Part shown: positions 1 through 9,239 of the stretch, piece after piece
How the letters are laid out: each line of letters begins with the position of its first letter
Position numbering within the stretch: the stretch's first letter is position 1
Source of the DNA: Pseudoflavonifractor capillosus
GTDB lineage: Bacteria; Bacillota; Clostridia; Oscillospirales; Oscillospiraceae
Direction of reading: 5' to 3'
DNA: 64,000 nt
Assembly: GCF_016902575.1 (NCBI RefSeq)
Contig: NZ_JACSNZ010000001.1
Location: 62,001-126,000, forward strand
The notes under the pieces: model-generated
The model's database searches: none
What the model saw: the letters and a program-made list of their open reading frames with translations, nothing else
Told to the model about the DNA's origin: nothing
Position numbers and translations under genes: made by a program

Positions 1-1
1 G

Positions 2-1510
2 AAAACCACTCTGGTGGACGGCGACGGGAAACCCTATAAAAACGGCCGTAACCTGGCGGCCGGCTCGGTGCGCCTGTTTGACGCCGGGGCCTGCCTGGGA
101 CGGCGCCTGATGTTCATGCCGTTCAATGTGCTGGAGGGTATGGAGGAAGTGCCCCGCAAATCGGAGCGCCTCAAGGCGCTGCGGCCGCTGGGCTTTCTGC
201 CCTGCAAGTACATGGTCACCAAGCGCCCTCTGACGCAGGAGGAAACCGAGGAAGGTATCCGGCAGCTCAAGCAGTATGCGGCAGACGCTGACATTCCCAT
301 CGACGGTATCGTTATCACCTACAACGACATCGCCCTGTCCAAAAGCTGCGGGCGCACAGGCCATCACTACAAGGACGGCCTTGCCTTCAAATTTGAGGAT
401 GACTTGTTCCAGACAAAACTCCAGGTGATCGAATGGACGCCTGGCCGCACCGGTGAGATCGCCCCGGTTGCCATTTTTGAGCCGGTGGAGATCGATGGCT
501 GCGAGGTGTCCAGAGCCAGCCTGCACAACCTGTCCTTTATCGAGGATCTGGAATTGGCACCGGGCTGCCGTATCCTGGTGAGCAAGCGGAACATGATCAT
601 TCCCCATGTGGAGGAAAACCTGGACCGGGGCAATTTTTCCCTGGATGCCGTGATCCCGCACCAGTGCCCCTGCTGCGGGGAGCCGACCAGAATCCACGAA
701 ACCAAAGGTCGCGGCGAAGACGGCGAGGAACGGATCATCAGGACCCTGTTCTGCGACAATGCCGCCTGCGAGACCCGGCGCCTCAAGCAGTTCGTCCATT
801 TTGTGAGCAAAAAGGCCATGAACATTGAGGGACTGTCAGAGGGAACGCTGGAAAAGCTGATCGGCCGCGGCTGGATTCACAGCTATCTGGACATCTACCG
901 TCTGGACCAGCATAGGGACGAGATCATCCGGATGGACGGCTTTGGCGAAAAATCCTGGCAGCGTCTCTGGGACGCCATCCAGCAGAGCCGCAACACCACT
1001 TTCGAGCGGTATGTCATCGCTATGGACATCCCGATGGTCGGCAATACCGCCAGCAGAGCCCTTTGCCGGGAATTTCACGGCAGCCTGGATGAATTCCGGG
1101 ATGCCGTCTATGGAGGCTATGACTTCCGGCAGCTCCCGGACTTTGGGGAGACGCTGCACAACAACATTCAGGAATGGTTCAACGAGGAAGAAAATTTCTG
1201 TATTTGGGAGGAATTGCAGATGATGATGAACATTCAGAAACCGGCGGAGGCCGGTAACCAGACCGCCAAACAGGACAATCCTTTTTCCGGCATGACCGTT
1301 GTGGTAACTGGAAAGGTTGAGCCCTACACCCGCGACGAGATGAACAGCCTGATCGCCTCGCTGAGGGCGGTGGCCGGCAGTTCGGTGACCCGCAAGACCA
1401 ACTATCTGGTCTGCGGCGAGAAAGCCGGCAGTAAGCTGTCCAAAGCGCGGGAACTGGGTATCCCGGTGCTGACGCCGAAAGAATTTTTCCGTATGGCTGG
1501 TGTGGCTTAA
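2..1510 (+). CDS. ligA: NAD-dependent DNA ligase LigA, 5' end outside window
   Basis: Seals nicks in duplex DNA using NAD+. The frame is open from base 2, so the start codon, the NAD-binding Ia domain and the catalytic lysine motif (KxDG) lie upstream and cannot be checked. Visible in order: end of the adenylation domain with RNLAAGSVR (the RNxAAGS motif), the OB fold, a four-cysteine zinc finger (CPCC near nt 663-675 and CDNAAC near nt 752-770), a helix-hairpin-helix region, and a C-terminal BRCT domain (about nt 1280-1500, FSGMTVVVTGKV). The sequence is divergent from housekeeping LigA in the adenylation domain (RLFDAG where RQLD is usual), which fits an element-borne ligase acting in element replication; that role is inferred. 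Confidence 0.93.
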   Translation, partial: KTTLVDGDGKPYKNGRNLAAGSVRLFDAGACLGRRLMFMPFNVLEGMEEVPRKSERLKALRPLGFLPCKYMVTKRPLTQEETEEGIRQLKQYAADADIPIDGIVITYNDIALSKSCGRTGHHYKDGLAFKFEDDLFQTKLQVIEWTPGRTGEIAPVAIFEPVEIDGCEVSRASLHNLSFIEDLELAPGCRILVSKRNMIIPHVEENLDRGNFSLDAVIPHQCPCCGEPTRIHETKGRGEDGEERIIRTLFCDNAACETRRLKQFVHFVSKKAMNIEGLSEGTLEKLIGRGWIHSYLDIYRLDQHRDEIIRMDGFGEKSWQRLWDAIQQSRNTTFERYVIAMDIPMVGNTASRALCREFHGSLDEFRDAVYGGYDFRQLPDFGETLHNNIQEWFNEEENFCIWEELQMMMNIQKPAEAGNQTAKQDNPFSGMTVVVTGKVEPYTRDEMNSLIASLRAVAGSSVTRKTNYLVCGEKAGSKLSKARELGIPVLTPKEFFRMAGVA

Positions 1511-1537
1511 CACGCCGGGTCATCAAAGTTTGACAAT

Positions 1538-1567
1538 GGGGAGAGGGCTGTCTGAGGCCCTCCCCTT
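1538..1567 (+). terminator. Possible weak terminator after ligA
   Basis: GGGGAG-AGGGC pairs imperfectly with GCCCTCCCC across a short loop, directly after the ligA stop. There is no clear T run, so it may only reduce read-through into the next gene. Confidence 0.4.
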
Positions 1568-1591
1568 ATGATTTTTATGGAGGATATGCAA

Positions 1592-1816
1592 ATGGAGAAA
1601 CACTATTTTGTTCCTGTTATCAATCGCATTTACACCAACCGCAATGACAAGCAATACCGCTGCACCGGCTTTGTGGAGGGCAGCTGCCCGTGGGAAACGG
1701 TAGCCTATTTTACAAGGCTGTCCGACGGCTGGAGCCTGGCCGCACACGGCCCCCAAATCTATGAAGACGGGACGATTGAATGGAACTATTCTACCGGCGG
1801 GCATTGGCCGCAGTAA
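1592..1816 (+). CDS. Small hypothetical protein, 74 aa
   Basis: No family recognised. The start is set at the ATG at 1592 because GGAGG (1579-1583) lies 8 nt upstream; two earlier in-frame ATGs have no such site. The protein begins MEKHYFVPVINRIYTN and has a repeated Tyr/Trp-rich pattern (YRCTGF, WSLAAHG, IEWNYSTGGHW), suggesting a compact beta-rich fold. It sits between ligA and the three-gene operon with only a short gap to the next gene, so it may belong to that operon. Confidence 0.6.
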   Translation: MEKHYFVPVINRIYTNRNDKQYRCTGFVEGSCPWETVAYFTRLSDGWSLAAHGPQIYEDGTIEWNYSTGGHWPQ

Positions 1817-1832
1817 AAAGGAGGGAAATGTT

Positions 1833-3950
1833 GTGAACCAAGAAATCATACCGACATACAGTGCCTACCAGAAGGTCATTGACCTTACGCTGTATCATGC
1901 CTTTGCGGAGCTGATCGTACAGATGGCGCAGGACGATGAGGAGAGAATCCTTTACCGTCAGCAGGAAGTGAGACAGATCTGGCAGAGAGATCAGAATGTT
2001 TCCGGCTATTTTGAAACTTACAGCCTGCGTTACCCCGGTGAAGTATTGGAGCGGTTCGAGGAAAAGCTGGGCGCAGATATGCGCATTCTCCGCGCGCTTG
2101 CACTGGCCCTGGGCTACACCCGCCAGTGTCAGGCCGACACGATGTTTGTGGGCAATCAGCGGAATGATTTTCTTCAGAAACTTCGCAGGACTGCCGGGAC
2201 GGATGTTTACCTGCAAGGTGCGCTCTATCTGCTGGAAAGCGACGCTCCCCAGCGCCGCGCGCGGCTGGAGGAATTGGCCGCCAGAGAATACGCCAGGACG
2301 GAGGAGGTGCTGTTTGTACTCTCCCTGTTTGATGACACAGAGGCCGGCTATCAGGCCATGCGGCCGCAGTTGACGCGGCTGCTTGGGCCAGACCGGACGC
2401 TCCCTCTGGAATGGAATTTTGGCGTACTGGAATGGTTCATCCGTTTTTATGCCGAAGAGGCAAAACGCTATCGCGGCAAGAGCGACCTGGTGCTGCGGAC
2501 ACTGATGAAACTGCCCCACATGAATATGAAGCTGGACAGCCGGGAATTTTCCGTTCTCCATACCGCCGGGTACAGCATGGAAGAGATCACGCTGGCAAAT
2601 TCTCTGGCGGTGTGGGCCGACCGGATACCAGGCCGGCTTTCGTCCAAAGGGATCACAGCGGAAAAAATTGCAGCGGCCTGTGTCCGTATGCTGCTGAACT
2701 GTCCGGATGGACAGCCGGAAGAGATCTATGCGTACATCGGCTGGCTGTTCCTGGTTTACCAGAAATTTGAGGTCAAGTACGAGGGGTATCAGGATCTCTG
2801 GGCAGCCATCCAGACGGGACTTGCACCCACAGCGCCCCGCACCATCCTCTGGATGAATCAGGAGATCAAAAAACAGTTTCCCTATCGCTTTGATGTATTC
2901 GATCCGCGATACGACATTTTGGCAAGCGGGCTGAGTAAGGGAGAGTATGCGGAACTGTTTACCGAGCAGATGCTCCGCTCCCGTGCGGCGATCCCGCTGC
3001 GGCGCTGGCTTACGCGGTATCAGGCATTGACTGGTGCGGAGTATATTGAGTATTTTAACGAGCGCCATTGGCATACGCTTCGCAGCTTCGCTTTGCTGGT
3101 GGAGCGGAAGGAAATCGATTTGTGGCAGTTTTTTGAGCAGCACAAGGAGGACGGGACTCGTGCCCATCCGCTGGAGCTTTTACAGGAATATGCGCTGAAA
3201 ATCTCCAGCTGGCGGTGTTATCGGTTCGCGAAAAGACTGTTCAGCCAGTACACCTTCCCTCAGCTGCGGAAGATTTTCGGAAAGGACTTTTATTTCCACA
3301 AAGGTTTTATCCGGGAGGAGGGCTATTACAGCAGAAAGTCATACAGATTATCTATGGTCCGGCCGTTCCTGACGGTGGAGCAGCACCGGCAGCTTTATGA
3401 CTGGATCGATGCTTCCTTCTTTCAGACGGAGCCGGAATACTATGATTCGTTTGTCCTCTGTGCCCTGAAGGCCCCGGAAGTGCAGCGCATCTATGACAAA
3501 CCGTTGCTGGCGGCTGTACTGCGGCAGCTTCTGGCCCGTGATGCCTGCAATGGCTACGAGGCGGAGCAGTTAAAGGAACGGCTCTACTCCAAGGAGGAAT
3601 TGGAGGCCGACCGAAAAGCCGCTGCCGAACAGGAAGAACAGGAAAAGGAACTCCAGCGGCAGCGGGAGGTTAGAGAGCGTCAGGAGAAATTAAAGCAGCG
3701 TTATGACGGCAGCGCGGAATCCCTGCTCCAGTTCATGCGCGGATATTACTATGGTGCGGCCAAAAAAGCGGCGCTGGATATGGTTTATGAGAAACTGCTG
3801 GAATGGCCGGCAGGCTGCGCCCAGACCCTTGCGGCGCAGGAAATGCAGAAATTCTTTGAGCTGTGCGGTGGCCTTGTGATATACGAGCCCCGGCCGCGCA
3901 GAGAGATATTGGCAATGGTGCAAACCATCGTAGGAGGTGAAGCGGCATGA
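1833..3950 (+). CDS. Large unrecognised protein, first gene of a three-gene operon
   Basis: No family recognised. About 705 residues, apparently soluble and mostly helical, with no signal peptide or membrane segment. A highly charged Glu/Lys/Arg-rich coiled-coil stretch lies at about residues 585-625. The GTG start at 1833 is chosen because AAGGAGGG ends 7 nt upstream; an upstream in-frame ATG overlaps the preceding gene and lacks a site. The stop overlaps the next start (ATGA at 3947-3950), so the two proteins are translationally coupled and probably made in matched amounts. Function unknown; a partner of the next protein is the best inference. Confidence 0.75.
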   Translation: MNQEIIPTYSAYQKVIDLTLYHAFAELIVQMAQDDEERILYRQQEVRQIWQRDQNVSGYFETYSLRYPGEVLERFEEKLGADMRILRALALALGYTRQCQADTMFVGNQRNDFLQKLRRTAGTDVYLQGALYLLESDAPQRRARLEELAAREYARTEEVLFVLSLFDDTEAGYQAMRPQLTRLLGPDRTLPLEWNFGVLEWFIRFYAEEAKRYRGKSDLVLRTLMKLPHMNMKLDSREFSVLHTAGYSMEEITLANSLAVWADRIPGRLSSKGITAEKIAAACVRMLLNCPDGQPEEIYAYIGWLFLVYQKFEVKYEGYQDLWAAIQTGLAPTAPRTILWMNQEIKKQFPYRFDVFDPRYDILASGLSKGEYAELFTEQMLRSRAAIPLRRWLTRYQALTGAEYIEYFNERHWHTLRSFALLVERKEIDLWQFFEQHKEDGTRAHPLELLQEYALKISSWRCYRFAKRLFSQYTFPQLRKIFGKDFYFHKGFIREEGYYSRKSYRLSMVRPFLTVEQHRQLYDWIDASFFQTEPEYYDSFVLCALKAPEVQRIYDKPLLAAVLRQLLARDACNGYEAEQLKERLYSKEELEADRKAAAEQEEQEKELQRQREVRERQEKLKQRYDGSAESLLQFMRGYYYGAAKKAALDMVYEKLLEWPAGCAQTLAAQEMQKFFELCGGLVIYEPRPRREILAMVQTIVGGEAA

Positions 3951-6421
3951 CCAACACATTGAAGCATTTATCCCTGCTCAGCCGCATGGAAAACAGCGGC
4001 CTGAAACCGAGACTGACGGGAAAATTCCCGGAGGACGCCCTGGATCAGACCTGCGAGCGGGTGGAAACTTTTCAATTACAGGACAGGCTCCGTGCCGGAG
4101 ACGACAATGCGCAGATTCAGAAGGAGCTTGTTCGGACGCCGGAATTTGCCATGCTCTACCGGGCGTTGTGCGACCATGCGGCAAATGATGAAGCGATCAC
4201 CAGTATGCTTCAGTCGGCTGCGGCCTGCGGGGAGCAGCTGACGCAGTATCCCCAAGAGTGGGTGCTGGCAGCGGCGGTCACAGATCTTCCTCCGTCCCTG
4301 CGGCTCTATTACATGAAATACTATCTGCCGTTTATCAAGTATGAGGAAGAAGAACAGGCCATCATCGACAACCTCAATGCCTTCCCGGCCGCAGAACGGG
4401 AGAAACTGCCCACATTAACAGACGCACAGAGGGACATGATGCGGCAGCCATTTCTCGGCCCGTACCTGTTCAACTGGCACGACAATGAACACGCGGCGCT
4501 GGTACTGCTGGAACAGAACCGGCCGCTCCAGCGGGTCCTCACGCTGCTCTACCGGCAGGGGGTGACACTGGCTCTGGACGCGGAACGGATCAAAGACCTT
4601 CATTGGGTAGAGAAGGCCGATGTGATGAAATTCCGCCGCCTGCTGGCTGCCTTTGAATACGACACCGAAGACCTTGACGCCTTCTTTGAGCAGTGGCTGG
4701 AAAATCATGCGGGGCAGTATGACCTCAACTGGTTCATCTCACGCACAGCGCCGTTGGACAAAAAACAGCGGCAGGAGATCCTGCGGAATGACCTGAGCTA
4801 TCTCAATGCCCTGTATTCCGGCAGGCTCCATCTGGATTTCAGTGCCATCCGGCGCCATCAATTCCCCATCCTCACTTATGCGGTGCAGCATGGAAAGAAG
4901 CATTTTCTGGATCTGGTGAGCGAGCACAGCGAGCTGTTCCTTTCGCTGGGACGGTATGCGCTGCTGTTTGAGGACAAGTTCTGTGAACACTGCAACCTCA
5001 ACAGCCTCACGGCCAAGAACCTGCAGGCGTGTGACACCGTAGAGCGCGGCAGCAGCTACTTCGACCTGTTGGAAGATGGCAGGCAGTACACCTTTGAGGA
5101 AATGTGGCTGCTGTGGCGGCAGGATGAAATCTATGTCCGGCTTTACGCCATGCTGACGCCCCTTTCCGTGGACAGGCGGCTGCTTACCCTCCGCCAGCTA
5201 TTGAAGTATGGTCTGCTCAGCCGCCACATGGAAGATCAGGAGCTGGAACAGCTTGCCCGGTGTCTGCTGGAACAGCCGTTCAGTGAGTGGTATCGAGGTT
5301 CTTTTGGTCACATCCGCGGCCTGACCCGGCGGACGGCCATGCGGCTGATGCAGAAGTATGAGCAGCTGCAGGCATTCATCCCGGAACTTCAATCCGAGGC
5401 GGATGCGATCTTTGTACTCAACAATGGGGCGGTGATTGCCGGACAGAAGAACTGGACGCAGGTTCGCGCCGCCGTTTTGACGATGGACCAGGACTGGCTC
5501 GACCTGAAACAGAGGTTTTCTTTTACCGATGAATTTGTGGAGCAGCACAGGGAGTCGGTCACCAATTTCCTGCTGCGCGGCGGCAGTGCGATGGTGCGCT
5601 CTCTGTACGGCTACCTGCAAGGCAACGACAAGACTATCGAGGCCCTGAGAAGGATCGTACAGGCCGAACTGATGGGCCAATTCTATGCGTTGAAATACTT
5701 TGCCGACGACTTGCAGCGGGAGATCCGCTATCCCATCAGCGAGGTGCAGGAGGCAGCATGGAAACGCAATCTCACGCTGGAGCGGGGGTCGTTCTCTGCG
5801 GAAGAAGCGGACGATTTCTACTTTACGATGCGGTTGGGCGAACTGCCCCACAGCACCTGCCTTTCCTGCTGGACCGGGAACCAGAGGGACTGTCTGCTGG
5901 CGGCCTTCGACTCCAACAAGAAGATGATTTTGATTCGGAAAGGCGAAGACATTGTGGCCCGCGCCTGCATCCGGCTGACGAAAGGGGCGTTCCAAAGGCC
6001 CGCGGACTTTGATTTTTCCTTTGCCGATCTGGCACAGGAGCAGTCGGCGGGCAAAATGGGAGCCAGCGATGAAATGTTGATCCTGTTTTTGGAGCGCATC
6101 TACACTTCCGGCTTAAACGATGAAGAAGCGGAAACCGCAATGAAGATGGCCGTTTCCCTGGTGACGCAGAAAGCGGCGGCCATCGGCGCCGTCGCCGTGC
6201 TGGCGAGGCGTTATCAGGATTGCTATGACCGCGATCAGTATATCGGCAGCCAGTTCTATGTGTATATCTCCAAGTCCAAGAATGGACAGCAGTATCTGGA
6301 TTCTATGGGAGGCGCCGCAGTGACTTCCCATAAAGAGCAATATACGGGGACTGTTTTCCTCGTAGAACAGGCGGCGATGCGCACGGCAGCGCCGCAAAAG
6401 GAGGATAAATCTTATGAATGA
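3947..6421 (+). CDS. Large unrecognised protein, second gene of a three-gene operon
   Basis: About 824 residues, no family recognised. Most of it looks like an all-helical repeat scaffold. A distinctive C-terminal block near residues 625-670 carries ELPHSTCLSCW, then GN, then LLAAFDSNKKMILIRKG and ARACIRLTKG, which looks like a compact alpha/beta domain with conserved Cys, Trp and Lys. It starts within the stop of the preceding gene (ATGA) and its own stop overlaps the following start by 8 nt. The three genes have the same backbone-like codon use as ligA. An enzyme or nucleic-acid-binding role for the C-terminal block is speculation. Confidence 0.75.
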   Translation: MTNTLKHLSLLSRMENSGLKPRLTGKFPEDALDQTCERVETFQLQDRLRAGDDNAQIQKELVRTPEFAMLYRALCDHAANDEAITSMLQSAAACGEQLTQYPQEWVLAAAVTDLPPSLRLYYMKYYLPFIKYEEEEQAIIDNLNAFPAAEREKLPTLTDAQRDMMRQPFLGPYLFNWHDNEHAALVLLEQNRPLQRVLTLLYRQGVTLALDAERIKDLHWVEKADVMKFRRLLAAFEYDTEDLDAFFEQWLENHAGQYDLNWFISRTAPLDKKQRQEILRNDLSYLNALYSGRLHLDFSAIRRHQFPILTYAVQHGKKHFLDLVSEHSELFLSLGRYALLFEDKFCEHCNLNSLTAKNLQACDTVERGSSYFDLLEDGRQYTFEEMWLLWRQDEIYVRLYAMLTPLSVDRRLLTLRQLLKYGLLSRHMEDQELEQLARCLLEQPFSEWYRGSFGHIRGLTRRTAMRLMQKYEQLQAFIPELQSEADAIFVLNNGAVIAGQKNWTQVRAAVLTMDQDWLDLKQRFSFTDEFVEQHRESVTNFLLRGGSAMVRSLYGYLQGNDKTIEALRRIVQAELMGQFYALKYFADDLQREIRYPISEVQEAAWKRNLTLERGSFSAEEADDFYFTMRLGELPHSTCLSCWTGNQRDCLLAAFDSNKKMILIRKGEDIVARACIRLTKGAFQRPADFDFSFADLAQEQSAGKMGASDEMLILFLERIYTSGLNDEEAETAMKMAVSLVTQKAAAIGAVAVLARRYQDCYDRDQYIGSQFYVYISKSKNGQQYLDSMGGAAVTSHKEQYTGTVFLVEQAAMRTAAPQKEDKSYE

Positions 6422-7046
6422 CCGTACACTGGTAAAATTACGATGCAATAAGGAAATTTTGGATATTCGGACCGTATCCTGGACCCGAAAATCTCCCCGC
6501 AGCTTTTCCATTCTGCGCAGCGAACTCCAGCAGTTGGAGCAGCGGCCCAAAAACCGGCTGATTTCCAGTGACTGCGGTTCCTTTGCCGTCCTGCGGCTGA
6601 CGCAAGGACCGGATGGCGTGAAGATGCTGGAGATCCGGTTCACCTGGCTCCAGGAGATCGGTGCCGGCAAAGTACACGGCTGGCAGGAGAGTATTCGGCT
6701 GCCCTATGAGCCGTTCCATGTCTTCGTGGAAATTGGAGAGGATATGGATGGTGCAGAATGGCGCCATCTCTCCGTCCCGGAGATGGTCACGCCCCGTTAT
6801 GAGTTCCACAGCCGGAAAAATCTGCATGAGGTTGCCCGGCGGCCCATTCTGCGGCGCAAGCTGGGAAGGGTCCTGGAGCGGCATTTCCAGTGGCGTGGCA
6901 CAGAAAAGATCGTCATTTATGATGACAGCCAGCCTTACAGCTTCTTTTTTGAAGAATACACGTCTTATGGCAGAGGGATCTGCGGCGGCATCATCCTGGA
7001 TAGCGCCGAGAATTTGGCAAAGGCCAAGTACAGCGTTAATACCTAA
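6414..7046 (+). CDS. Unrecognised protein, third gene of the operon, 210 aa
   Basis: No family recognised. Begins MNDRTLVKLRCNKEILDIRT and is rich in alternating hydrophobic/charged strands, suggesting a beta-rich soluble protein; no signal or membrane segment. The start overlaps the stop of the previous gene by 8 nt and is preceded by AAAGGAGGATAAATCTT. It is the last gene before a strong terminator, completing a transcription unit of three coupled genes. Confidence 0.75.
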   Translation: MNDRTLVKLRCNKEILDIRTVSWTRKSPRSFSILRSELQQLEQRPKNRLISSDCGSFAVLRLTQGPDGVKMLEIRFTWLQEIGAGKVHGWQESIRLPYEPFHVFVEIGEDMDGAEWRHLSVPEMVTPRYEFHSRKNLHEVARRPILRRKLGRVLERHFQWRGTEKIVIYDDSQPYSFFFEEYTSYGRGICGGIILDSAENLAKAKYSVNT

Positions 7047-7079
7047 ATTACGCGCTGACTTCGTGTAACAAACGCAACG

Positions 7080-7122
7080 CCGCCGGACAGAGGGATTTTC
7101 CTTCTGCCCGGCGGTATTTTTT
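7080..7122 (+). terminator. Intrinsic terminator of the three-gene operon
   Basis: CCGCCGG (7080-7086) pairs with CCGGCGG (7108-7114), extended inward by CAGA/TCTG, followed by a run of seven T. Confidence 0.88.
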
Positions 7123-7304
7123 TGTTTCTCAAACAATAGTACGGAGTGGCAGCACTCCTTGCTGTTACCTCTTGATTGTCTGCAAGCAAAAGCAGGCAGG
7201 ACTGCCAATGATGACAAGAAACAGCATTTAAGCGATATGGCTGGCATTGCTATTTGGCGGAAATATAAAGTATCATAATGGAAAATGTGAAAAAAGTGAA
7301 CTTA

Positions 7305-7721
7305 TCACTCTTTTTTCTTGATATCGCTAATTCCAAAGAGTGCAAACACCAGAGCCAAAACAGTCAGTGAAATAGTATTTGCAGATACAGAGGGCATGAA
7401 ATAATCGACGATATAGAAGCCATAAAATGTAGCGATAGTATCTAACAACACATACATACAGACAGCGATTTCCCTTGTTATTCTGTCGAGATTAAGCAAA
7501 GCTTTTGGTAGTGCACCCGCTATTAAATTTATGGGATACGAAACAACTGATGCGATTATAAAATAGAGGATAAAGCCGCCGACGCTCTCATATTCAAAGC
7601 CGAGCAGACGCATAATTGCACCGCTGAATATGGCGATTATGGCCAGGACGACGATGATTAGAAGCGCCCCCAAAATGAATGTGATTATTTTTTCCCGCTC
7701 TTTGTTGCTGTTATTATCCAA
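7305..7721 (-). CDS. Small membrane protein, probable YrvL family
   Basis: 138 residues with about four hydrophobic segments (first at residues 12-36, last near the C terminus). The order of an early helix, then LLGFEYES, then a long hydrophobic run resembles the Bacillus YrvL regulatory-protein family, known there for activating a stress sigma factor. The TTG start at 7721 has GGGAG 9 nt upstream. It faces the plus-strand backbone genes and is monocistronic. The nearby ECF sigma pair makes a signalling link tempting but unsupported. YrvL membership is by remembered pattern only. Confidence 0.6.
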   Translation of the reverse strand: MDNNSNKEREKIITFILGALLIIVVLAIIAIFSGAIMRLLGFEYESVGGFILYFIIASVVSYPINLIAGALPKALLNLDRITREIAVCMYVLLDTIATFYGFYIVDYFMPSVSANTISLTVLALVFALFGISDIKKKE

Positions 7722-8035
7722 GAGTTTCGCTCCCTTATGTCGTGATTTGATTTTGAAACTGATATGAGTATATCACAGGAATATGAACTTTTCCATTGGA
7801 ATTAAAACAATTATCAAAACCTTAACGACCTATCTAATACGGCTATCCAAGAGGTGGCATGTTGCCTATACTCTTTGTGGGAGAAATATCAGAAGGGTTC
7901 TTGTAGACAGGTAAAACAAAGTTGTTGCCAAGCTCTGTCCGTTTCGACTTCCTGCTCTTGCGTTTTGACATTCTATATGGTACTCTTTCATCATAAGCCA
8001 ACCCAGTTTATACACAAAGGAAAGGTGATCTTAAA
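7722..8035. promoter_or_regulatory. Intergenic region with probable plus-strand promoter
   Basis: Separates the divergent YrvL-like gene and the 110-aa coiled-coil gene. TTGACA at 7965-7970 is a good -35 hexamer for the downstream plus-strand gene; the matching -10 near 7988-7996 (TCATCAT) is weak. No convincing gene is seen in the rest. Confidence 0.4.
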
Positions 8036-8368
8036 ATGGCAGAGTCCGAGAACAAGCGCACGCGCCGTACCCCGCAGGAGAGAGCAGCTGAGGTGGACGA
8101 AAAAATCGCAAAGATAGACCAGGCCATCAAAGAGCTGGAGTCGAAAAAGGAATCTGTTGTGGCAGAGTATGATGCGAAGATCACCGCAGCCAGGGACCGC
8201 ATCAAATCTCTGGAGGCCAAGAAGCAGGAAATTCTGGCTCCCAAGCCGCCCCGCAAACCTCGGAAGACGAAAAAGCAGAAGATCCAGGAAATCGTTAAGC
8301 TGGCAATGAAAAACGGAATGTCGGTGGAAGCGATCGCCGGCCAGCTCCATGTAGAAGTTGAGGACTAA
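8036..8368 (+). CDS. Coiled-coil hypothetical protein, 110 aa
   Basis: Residues 15-65 form a clear heptad-rich helix (KIAKIDQAIKELESKKESV and following), then a basic proline linker (KPPRKPRKTKKQK), then a short C-terminal helix resembling a small DNA-binding tail (VKLAMKNGMSVEAIAGQL). AAAGGAAAGGTGAT precedes the ATG. Small charged coiled-coil proteins are common accessory genes of Clostridia conjugative elements. Function unknown; nucleic-acid binding is suggested by the basic linker. Confidence 0.72.
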   Translation: MAESENKRTRRTPQERAAEVDEKIAKIDQAIKELESKKESVVAEYDAKITAARDRIKSLEAKKQEILAPKPPRKPRKTKKQKIQEIVKLAMKNGMSVEAIAGQLHVEVED

Positions 8369-8387
8369 ATCCTTTGCAATATAACAG

Positions 8388-8427
8388 CAGCGCCGCCCCG
8401 ACTCTACCGGGGCGGCGCTGTTCTTTT
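8388..8427 (+). terminator. Intrinsic terminator, copy A of a dispersed hairpin
   Basis: Perfect 13-bp stem CAGCGCCGCCCCG (8388-8400) / CGGGGCGGCGCTG (8408-8420), 7-nt loop, then TTCTTTT. Near-copies occur at 9998-10030 and 26221-26253, but here the loop is in the opposite orientation relative to similar outer flanks. Confidence 0.9.
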
Positions 8428-8471
8428 AGTGAGAAAATTTTTATATTCTCAGTACATGAGAGACCTTATTT

Positions 8472-9239
8472 TCATTCTTCTGCGTTTGAATCAACTGTCC
8501 TTGCATCATCATTAGTATATAGATCAGCAGGAATTGAACTGACGGAAAGTTGTTCTTCTGGCGATAAGGAATTATACCATTCAAGCCATTCAAGAGTTTC
8601 TTCGGTCAAGTCGGACTTGCTGAATAATTGCCCATTAAATTCAACGGTGCCATCAGAACTTATATCATCAGAAATAGGCGTCAATGCCTTTAGCAGCTCA
8701 TTTCCTGCTACACCTAATTGTGCATCATCACTTGCAAAGGGAATACGAAGCAAATATTGTTGGTCTACTTCATAAACATAGATATAGATGCCTGAACCGA
8801 TATCCTGTGTGTCACCTAAAAATGAAAGAACTTCCTCCCTTGTCATGGTTGGGGTCAATTCTCGTATTTGCTCAGATGTTACCTGTGTCGGTGTATCAAT
8901 CGGCTTTTCGTTATCTGGCGATAGGTTAAGGATTTCTTCGGTCAATGGACTGCTTTCCCCGGCATCAATGGTTTTTGCCGCTTCTTTTATTTCTTTGCGA
9001 GAATAATCACTTAAATCTTCAACAGGAATACCGAGGGAATTCAGATAATTAACTGCCGCATTATATTGGATTGTATCAATAGCAAATGCAGTTAATGGTA
9101 TCATCAAGCACAAGCACGCCGCTATGGCTCCCCACTTAAACCAACTACCTTTTTTCTTTTTTGGGGTGTCATGAACCGCATTATAGATAAGATTGTCGTC
9201 AATTTTACCAATCGCATCTAATAGTTTTTCACTTTTCAT
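8472..9239 (-). CDS. Membrane-anchored anti-sigma-factor-like protein
   Basis: 255 residues: a short cytoplasmic N-terminal region (MKSEKLLDAIGKIDDNLI), a Lys-rich stop-transfer segment and a single transmembrane helix at about residues 32-54, then a long extracytoplasmic acidic domain. This architecture, and the ATGA overlap with the upstream ECF sigma gene, matches one-TM anti-sigma proteins that hold the sigma factor at the membrane until an external signal. The N terminus lacks the zinc-binding ZAS motif. Partner assignment rests on gene order. The terminal part is strongly acidic and Ser-rich. Confidence 0.75.
   Translation of the reverse strand: MKSEKLLDAIGKIDDNLIYNAVHDTPKKKKGSWFKWGAIAACLCLMIPLTAFAIDTIQYNAAVNYLNSLGIPVEDLSDYSRKEIKEAAKTIDAGESSPLTEEILNLSPDNEKPIDTPTQVTSEQIRELTPTMTREEVLSFLGDTQDIGSGIYIYVYEVDQQYLLRIPFASDDAQLGVAGNELLKALTPISDDISSDGTVEFNGQLFSKSDLTEETLEWLEWYNSLSPEEQLSVSSIPADLYTNDDARTVDSNAEE

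Noticed and set aside
1791-3167. Minus-strand open frame of 458 codons
   Set aside because: Antisense to a gene with good ribosome site and coupled neighbours; His/Gln-rich translation typical of a shadow.
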